A stretch of DNA of 64,000 nucleotides, from NCBI GenBank assembly GCA_964430935.1, contig CAYSHK010000039.1, positions 66,683 to 130,682 on the forward strand, in the 5' to 3' direction. The position numbers and the translations under genes are program-made. The notes under the pieces were generated by a model. It was not told the origin of the DNA. It did not search any database and saw nothing but the letters and a program-made list of their open reading frames with translations. Source of the stretch: Thermopetrobacter sp964430935. Its GTDB lineage: Bacteria > Pseudomonadota > Alphaproteobacteria > Rhizobiales > Aestuariivirgaceae. Below are positions 59,578 through 64,000 of this stretch, piece after piece; position 1 is the first letter of the stretch, and the number at the start of each line of letters is the position of its first letter.

Positions 59578-60192
59578 ATGGCGATCAAGCTGTACAAGGG
59601 CGACCTGCCCGCCGATGTCGATTTCGGCTCCCAGGTGGCGGTGGACACCGAGACGATGGGTCTCAATCCCTTCCGCGACAAGCTGTGCCTTGTGCAGCTG
59701 TCCGCCGGCGACGGCGACGCGGTGCTGGTGCAGCTGGACCGCGAGACCTACCACGCCCCGAACCTGAAGCGCCTTCTGGAGGATTCCGGGGTGCTGAAGA
59801 TCTTCCACTACGCCCGCTTCGACATCGCCGCGCTCAGGCACTGGCTCGGCGCCGAGGTGTCTCCCGTCTACTGCACAAAGATCGCCTCGCGCCTGACCCG
59901 CACCTACACGGACCGTCACGGTCTGAAGGATCTGGTGCGCGAGATGCTCGGCGTGGACATGTCGAAGCAGCAGCAGAGCTCCGACTGGGGCACGCCGGTG
60001 CTCTCCGAGGCGCAGAAGCAGTATGCCGCCTCCGACGTGCTCTATCTGCACGAGCTGAAGATCCGGCTCGACCAGATGCTGCGCCGCGAGGGCCGCGCCG
60101 AGCTGGCGCAGAAGTGCTTCGACTTCCTGCCCACCCGCGCCGAGCTGGATCTGGCGGGCTGGGCGGACACGGACATCTTCGCCCATTCCTGA
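59578..60192 (+). CDS. Short ribonuclease D-type 3'-5' exonuclease
   Basis: A 204-residue DEDDy exonuclease. The acidic residues are in VDTETMGLNPF (Asp/Glu), FHYARFDIAAL (Asp) and YAASDVLYL (Tyr/Asp). It lacks the C-terminal HRDC domains of classical RNase D, as is typical for alphaproteobacteria, so it likely trims small RNAs or tRNA 3' ends. folC starts two bases after its stop. Confidence 0.92.
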   Translation: MAIKLYKGDLPADVDFGSQVAVDTETMGLNPFRDKLCLVQLSAGDGDAVLVQLDRETYHAPNLKRLLEDSGVLKIFHYARFDIAALRHWLGAEVSPVYCTKIASRLTRTYTDRHGLKDLVREMLGVDMSKQQQSSDWGTPVLSEAQKQYAASDVLYLHELKIRLDQMLRREGRAELAQKCFDFLPTRAELDLAGWADTDIFAHS

Positions 60193-60193
60193 C

Positions 60194-61513
60194 ATGGCCC
60201 GCACGGACGTCATTCTCCAGCGTCTGCTGAAACTCCATCCGAAGCTGATCGACCTTTCGCTCGGCCGCATGGAGCGTCTGCTCGCCGCGCTCGGCGACCC
60301 GCAGGACCGCCTGCCGCCGGTGATCCACGTGGCCGGCACCAACGGCAAGGGCTCCACCATCGCCTTCATGCGGGCGATGGCCGAGGCGGCGGGTCTGTCG
60401 GTGCATGTCTACACCTCGCCGCATCTGGTCCGCTTCCACGAGCGCATCGTCCTCGGGAGCGCCGGCGGCGGCCGCCCGATCTCCGAACCCCATCTCGCCG
60501 AGCTCCTCGAGGAATGCGAGGCGGCCAACGCCGGCCGTCCGATCACCTTCTTCGAGATCACCACGGCCGCGGCCCTGCTCGCCTTCTCCCGCCGCCCCGC
60601 CGACCTGTGCCTGCTCGAGGTGGGGCTGGGCGGCCGGCTCGACGCCACCAACGTGATCGGAAAACCCGCCGTCACCGCCATCACGCCGGTGGCGCTGGAC
60701 CACGCGGAGTTCCTGGGCGACACCCTGCGGCAGGTCGCGGCGGAGAAGGCGGGCATCCTGAAGCCGGGCGTGCCCGCGGTTCTCGGCCCGCAGGAGGACG
60801 GGGCCTTCGACGTGATCTTCGCCCGCGCCGAGGCGATTTCCGCTCCCGTGCTCGCGGCCGGCCGCGACTGGCAGGCCTTCGAGCAGCACGGCCGCCTGGT
60901 CTGGCAGGACGAGACGGCGCTGCTGGACCTGCCCCTGCCTTCCCTGCCCGGCCGCTTCCAGGTGGACAACGCCGGCACCGCCATCGCCGCCCTGCGGGCG
61001 TTCGGGGATCCGCGCATCGACGAGGCGGCCATGGCCGCCGGGCTGCGCCGCGCGCGCTGGCCGGGACGACTGCAGTTCATCCCGTCGGGGCGGTTGCATC
61101 GCATCGCCGGCATCGACGACGAGTTGTGGATCGACGGCGGGCACAATCCCCATGCGGGCCGCGCGCTGGCCACCGCGCTCGCGGAACTGGACGAGACCGA
61201 CGACAAGCCCCTGGTCATGATCGTCGGCATGCTGGACACCAAGGCGGCGGAGGAATGGCTGGGCTGCTTCGCCGGTCTGGCCGCGCAGATCATCGCCGTC
61301 ACCATCCCGGATCAGGAACGCGCCCTGCCGGCGGAGGATCTGGCCGCCATGGCCTGCCGCGCCGGTCTGGCCGCGCGCACCGCCCGGAGTCTGGAGGAGG
61401 CGGTGCGCATGGCGTCCCATTTCCGGCCCGACGAGCCCCTGCGCATCGTCATCGCCGGATCGCTCTATCTGGCCGGCCATGCGCTGGCGCTCAACGGGGA
61501 GGACGGATCATGA
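60194..61513 (+). CDS. folC: Bifunctional dihydrofolate/folylpolyglutamate synthase
   Basis: Adds glutamate to dihydropteroate and to folates. The 439-residue Mur-ligase-like enzyme has P-loop HVAGTNGKGST, YTSPHLVRFHERI, DHAEFLGDTLRQV and the C-terminal domain with DGGHNPHAGRAL. It begins with ATG right after the exonuclease and overlaps mtnA by four bases. accD, its usual neighbour in this class, is not next to it. Confidence 0.95.
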   Translation: MARTDVILQRLLKLHPKLIDLSLGRMERLLAALGDPQDRLPPVIHVAGTNGKGSTIAFMRAMAEAAGLSVHVYTSPHLVRFHERIVLGSAGGGRPISEPHLAELLEECEAANAGRPITFFEITTAAALLAFSRRPADLCLLEVGLGGRLDATNVIGKPAVTAITPVALDHAEFLGDTLRQVAAEKAGILKPGVPAVLGPQEDGAFDVIFARAEAISAPVLAAGRDWQAFEQHGRLVWQDETALLDLPLPSLPGRFQVDNAGTAIAALRAFGDPRIDEAAMAAGLRRARWPGRLQFIPSGRLHRIAGIDDELWIDGGHNPHAGRALATALAELDETDDKPLVMIVGMLDTKAAEEWLGCFAGLAAQIIAVTIPDQERALPAEDLAAMACRAGLAARTARSLEEAVRMASHFRPDEPLRIVIAGSLYLAGHALALNGEDGS

Positions 61514-62625
61514 AGGTGGGAGAGACGCACTACCGCACCATATGGTACGACGGGGAGCGCGGCGCCGTGCGCATCATCGACCAGCGCTGGCTGCCGCACG
61601 AGTTCCGCATCGTCGATCTCGTGGAACGGGCCGATTTCGCCACCGCCATCCGCGACATGTGGGTGCGCGGCGCACCGCTCATCGGCGCCACGGCCGCCTG
61701 GGGCGTGGCCATGGAGATGCTGCGCGATCCTTCCGACACAGCTCTGGAGGGCGTCTGCTCGGATCTGTTGGCCACCCGTCCCACCGCCGTGAACCTGCGC
61801 TGGGCGCTGGAGGACATGCGCGCCCGGCTCGACGCCCTGCCGCCGGAGGCGCGCGCCGAAGCGGCCCGCCGGCGCGCGGAGGAGATCTGCGACGAGGACG
61901 TGGAGATCAACCGCCGCATCGGCGAACACGGCCTGCGGCTGATCCGCGAGATCGCCGCCCGCAAGCCGGCCGGCGAGCCCGTGAACATCCTCACCCACTG
62001 CAACGCCGGCTGGCTGGCGACGGTGGACTGGGGCACCGCCACCTCGCCGGTCTATCATGCCGTCCGCGCCGGCGTGCCCGTCCATGTGTGGGTGGATGAG
62101 ACGCGCCCGCGCAACCAGGGGGCGCATCTCACCGCCTGGGAGCTGTTGGGCGAGGGCGTGCCCCATCATCTGGTCGTCGACAACGCCGGTGGCCACCTGA
62201 TGCAGCGCGGCATGGTCGACATGGTCGTCGTCGGCACCGACCGCACCACCCGGACGGGCGACGTGTGCAACAAGATCGGCACCTATCTGAAGGCCCTGGC
62301 GGCCCACGACTGCGGCATCCCCTTCTACGTGGCCCTGCCCTCGCCGACCATCGACTGGAGCATGTCCGACGGCCTTTCGGAAATCCCCATAGAGGAGCGC
62401 GACCAGGACGAGGTGCGGCTGGTGCAGGGTCTGGTGCGGGGGAACGGCGACGAAGACGGACGGATCGCCCGTGTGCGGATCTGTCCGGAAGGGACGCCGG
62501 CGGCGAATCCCGCCTTCGACGTCACGCCCGCCCGCCTGGTCACGGGGCTGATCACCGAGCGCGGCGTGTGCGCCGCTTCGCGGGAGGCGCTCGGGGCCAT
62601 GTTCCCGGATCTCGCGGGGCGCTGA
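61510..62625 (+). CDS. mtnA: S-methyl-5-thioribose-1-phosphate isomerase
   Basis: Methionine salvage: converts methylthioribose-1-phosphate to the ribulose form. The 371-residue protein has VRGAPLIGATAAWG, THCNAGWLATVDWGTA with the catalytic cysteine, PRNQGAHLTAWEL, and GTDRTTRTGDVCNKIGTY with the catalytic Asp. MTA phosphorylase/kinase partners are not in the window, so the pathway may be completed elsewhere (salvage or the MTA-isoprenoid shunt of Rhodospirillum). Confidence 0.93.
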   Translation: MKVGETHYRTIWYDGERGAVRIIDQRWLPHEFRIVDLVERADFATAIRDMWVRGAPLIGATAAWGVAMEMLRDPSDTALEGVCSDLLATRPTAVNLRWALEDMRARLDALPPEARAEAARRRAEEICDEDVEINRRIGEHGLRLIREIAARKPAGEPVNILTHCNAGWLATVDWGTATSPVYHAVRAGVPVHVWVDETRPRNQGAHLTAWELLGEGVPHHLVVDNAGGHLMQRGMVDMVVVGTDRTTRTGDVCNKIGTYLKALAAHDCGIPFYVALPSPTIDWSMSDGLSEIPIEERDQDEVRLVQGLVRGNGDEDGRIARVRICPEGTPAANPAFDVTPARLVTGLITERGVCAASREALGAMFPDLAGR

Positions 62626-62695
62626 TGCGCGCGCGTTCCGGGTGGGCGGCGGGCGGCCCCTTTTCCGCCACCGCGGATTGTGATAACCGGGGCCC

Positions 62696-63376
62696 ATGGA
62701 CACCGGAGGAAGAATCGCATCCCTGCTGGCCGGTCTGGCCCTGACGTTCGTGCAGCCCGCGGCAGCGCAGGCGCGCGGCGAACGGCCGGGTCTGTTCGAC
62801 TACTACGTCCTGTCCATGTCGTGGTCGCCCAGCTACTGCCTGAAGGCGGCGGGAAGGCGTGGCGGCCGCGATGCGCGGCAGTGCGCGCCGGGCCGCCGGC
62901 TGGGATTCGTGCTGCACGGGCTGTGGCCGCAGTTCCGCCGCGGCTGGCCGTCGGAATGCCGCGGCGCGAAACGGTTCGTTCCCGACGCGGTCATCCGCGA
63001 GGTGCTGGACGTGATGCCGGCGAAGGGGCTCGTCATCCACGAGTGGCGCAAGCACGGAACCTGTTCCGGGCTCTCCCCGCGCGCCTATTTCGGTCTCGCC
63101 GAGGAGCTGTTCCGCTCGATCCGCATTCCCGCTGCCTGGCGCGCTCCCGCCTCGCCTATGAAACGGACGCCGGAACGGATCCGGAGCGAATTCGCCCGTG
63201 CCAATCCCGGCTTTCCGGAGGACGGATTCGCGCCCGTCTGCAGCGGCCGGGGGGAGAAGGCCCTGTTCACCGAGCTGCGGGTCTGCTTCACCCCGACGGG
63301 CCGCCCCTCCCGCTGCGGCGTCAACGAGCGCAACCGCTGCCGGGCCAGGATCGTGATCGTTCCGCCCGTGCGGTGA
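62696..63376 (+). CDS. Secreted ribonuclease T2 family protein
   Basis: A 226-residue endoribonuclease with a signal peptide (about 1-24) and both catalytic sites: CAS I VLHGLWPQ and CAS II HEWRKHGTC. Cysteines expected for disulfides are present (SYCLKAAG, CRGAKR, CSG...VCF, CGV). It probably degrades extracellular or periplasmic RNA for nutrient use. The ATG at 62696 has no strong ribosome site. Confidence 0.93.
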   Translation: MDTGGRIASLLAGLALTFVQPAAAQARGERPGLFDYYVLSMSWSPSYCLKAAGRRGGRDARQCAPGRRLGFVLHGLWPQFRRGWPSECRGAKRFVPDAVIREVLDVMPAKGLVIHEWRKHGTCSGLSPRAYFGLAEELFRSIRIPAAWRAPASPMKRTPERIRSEFARANPGFPEDGFAPVCSGRGEKALFTELRVCFTPTGRPSRCGVNERNRCRARIVIVPPVR

Positions 63377-63384
63377 GAAATTTG

Positions 63385-63435
63385 GCGGGAAGGGAAAAAT
63401 CCCGCTTGCCAAGCGCCATCCCGTGGACTAGATAA
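63385..63435 (+). promoter_or_regulatory. Hairpin after the RNase T2 gene and promoter of tRNA-Arg(ACG)
   Basis: GCGGGA-N9-TCCCGC (63385-63405) follows the stop of the RNase gene. TTGCCA (63406-63411), a 17-bp spacer and TAGATA (63429-63434) form a promoter placed about 45 bases before the tRNA. Confidence 0.5.
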
Positions 63436-63479
63436 GGCTCCGTCGCACGGCGTTCCCAGCGCCGGACATCCTGTGGCCT

Positions 63480-63556
63480 GCGCCGGTAGCTCAGCTGGAT
63501 AGAGCACCAGACTACGAATCTGGGGGTCGGGGGTTCGAATCCTCCCCGGCGCGCCA
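63480..63556 (+). tRNA. tRNA-Arg (anticodon ACG)
   Basis: Cloverleaf with acceptor GCGCCGG/CCGGCGC, anticodon stem CCAGA/TCTGG, loop CTACGAA with anticodon ACG (read as ICG), T-arm GGTTCGAATCC and encoded CCA. tRNA-Arg genes are frequent integration sites, and the sequence after it is lower in GC. Confidence 0.97.
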
Positions 63557-64000
63557 TCATCTTCCCCATAGTTCATATTGAGTGGATATCCCGGCATCAT
63601 CCGCCGCTTTTCTGTTTCGGGCAGTGCTTGGACCACGCAATTCTGCTTGTGAGCTGTCCCGTGTTTTTCGAAATTGGAAATATCACGGGAGAAATACCGG
63701 CTTCCCATGACCTCCGGAGGAACGGTTGTCACCGCGACGACCGGACTATGCTCCTGGCGGAAATACCCTGATCCGTCGGCCATGCGATGTTCCGCAGCCT
63801 GTGAACCATTCATTGTGAAGGGGGGCAACATCGGGACCGTGCCGCTCCCGGTGCCGGTGACGCCGGAAAAGCGATGCAAAAAGGTGACAGTGGCATGCAT
63901 AAGTTGCATCGGCGTGTCATCTGCACTTGCTATGGCGCGCGGAATGACGCATCCATAGATTGTCGTCGGGTGCATTCATAATCCGGGATTGCATGCTGCG
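63557..64000. other. Gene-free, lower-GC tail after tRNA-Arg
   Basis: This 444-bp stretch has no convincing gene. A 94-codon plus-strand reading frame at 63674-63958 lacks a ribosome site and recognisable features. GC is clearly below that of neighbouring genes. It contains the inverted repeat CGATGCAA (63872-63879) and TTGCATCG (63904-63911) with a palindromic GCATGC between. It may be the edge of an island or the leader of a gene beyond the window. Confidence 0.5.

Noticed and set aside
63674..63958. A 94-codon plus-strand frame after tRNA-Arg
   Set aside because: No ribosome site, no recognisable domain and codon use unlike the neighbours; reported only as part of the gene-free tail.
63085..63975. 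A 296-codon minus-strand frame at the window end
   Set aside because: It runs through the tRNA-Arg gene and the RNase T2 gene; part of its translation is the complement of the tRNA.

Overview
The window is 64 kb of GC-rich chromosomal DNA from an alphaproteobacterium, probably of a Rhodospirillales-type lineage. This rests on the RegB/RegA/SenC redox-signalling genes, the order hisB-DUF2628-hisH-hisA-hisF-hisE-coaA, the linked argB/HAD nucleotidase/dapD set, an NDUFA9-like complex I protein gene and the codon bias. Species cannot be fixed from the sequence alone. I annotate 66 protein genes and four tRNAs. Genes are tightly packed, many sharing start and stop codons; the only gene-free stretch over 300 bp is the last 440 bp.

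Layout. 1-5.1 kb: a class A penicillin-binding protein cut by the window edge, metK, and apbE overlapping an EamA transporter. 5.1-7.9 kb: tRNA-Gly, then nfuA, a nitroreductase, tsaB and rimI. 7.9-10.7 kb: regA and regB, with senC divergent. 10.7-15.1 kb: hemW, rdgB and rph overlapping, then mutM and another EamA transporter. 15.1-20.4 kb: a complete branched-chain amino-acid-type ABC transporter with a Tat-exported CAP-domain protein added to its end. 20.4-31.9 kb: a divergent LysR regulator facing rnfB, a giant 1647-residue 2-oxoacid:ferredoxin oxidoreductase, rnfCDGEA and a tiny cysteine-rich membrane protein. 32-34.3 kb: a four-EF-hand secreted protein, an ECF sigma factor, a membrane anti-sigma candidate and a CnrX-like periplasmic sensor. 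34.3-39.3 kb: glpD, tRNA-Arg, then argB, nucleotidase, dapD and trmB. 39.3-43.8 kb: the his/coaA operon. 43.9-52 kb: YceI protein, hydrolase, class V aminotransferase, gyrB, recF, pyrF, ubiE. 52.2-57.4 kb: an orphan oligopeptide-type binding protein, then a polar amino-acid ABC system without its ATPase, joined to a PEP-mutase/isocitrate-lyase-type enzyme. 57.4-64 kb: an S24-type regulator lacking its catalytic dyad, an NDUFA9-like protein, tRNA-Leu, a short RNase D, folC, mtnA, RNase T2, tRNA-Arg and a lower-GC tail.

The most interesting part is 21.3-31.9 kb. A 2-oxoacid:ferredoxin oxidoreductase sits inside the Rnf operon, so ferredoxin reduction and membrane Rnf electron transfer are probably made together. 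Two perfect inverted repeats next to the LysR gene are likely operators. The cysteine-rich 63-residue protein ending the operon is a candidate assembly factor for the RnfA/RnfE iron site. ApbE, encoded 16 kb upstream, is the expected flavinyl transferase for RnfD and RnfG, which both carry the SGAT acceptor motif. The second notable module is the EF-hand/ECF/anti-sigma/CnrX-like set, whose EF-hand gene is flanked by two hairpins with identical arms.
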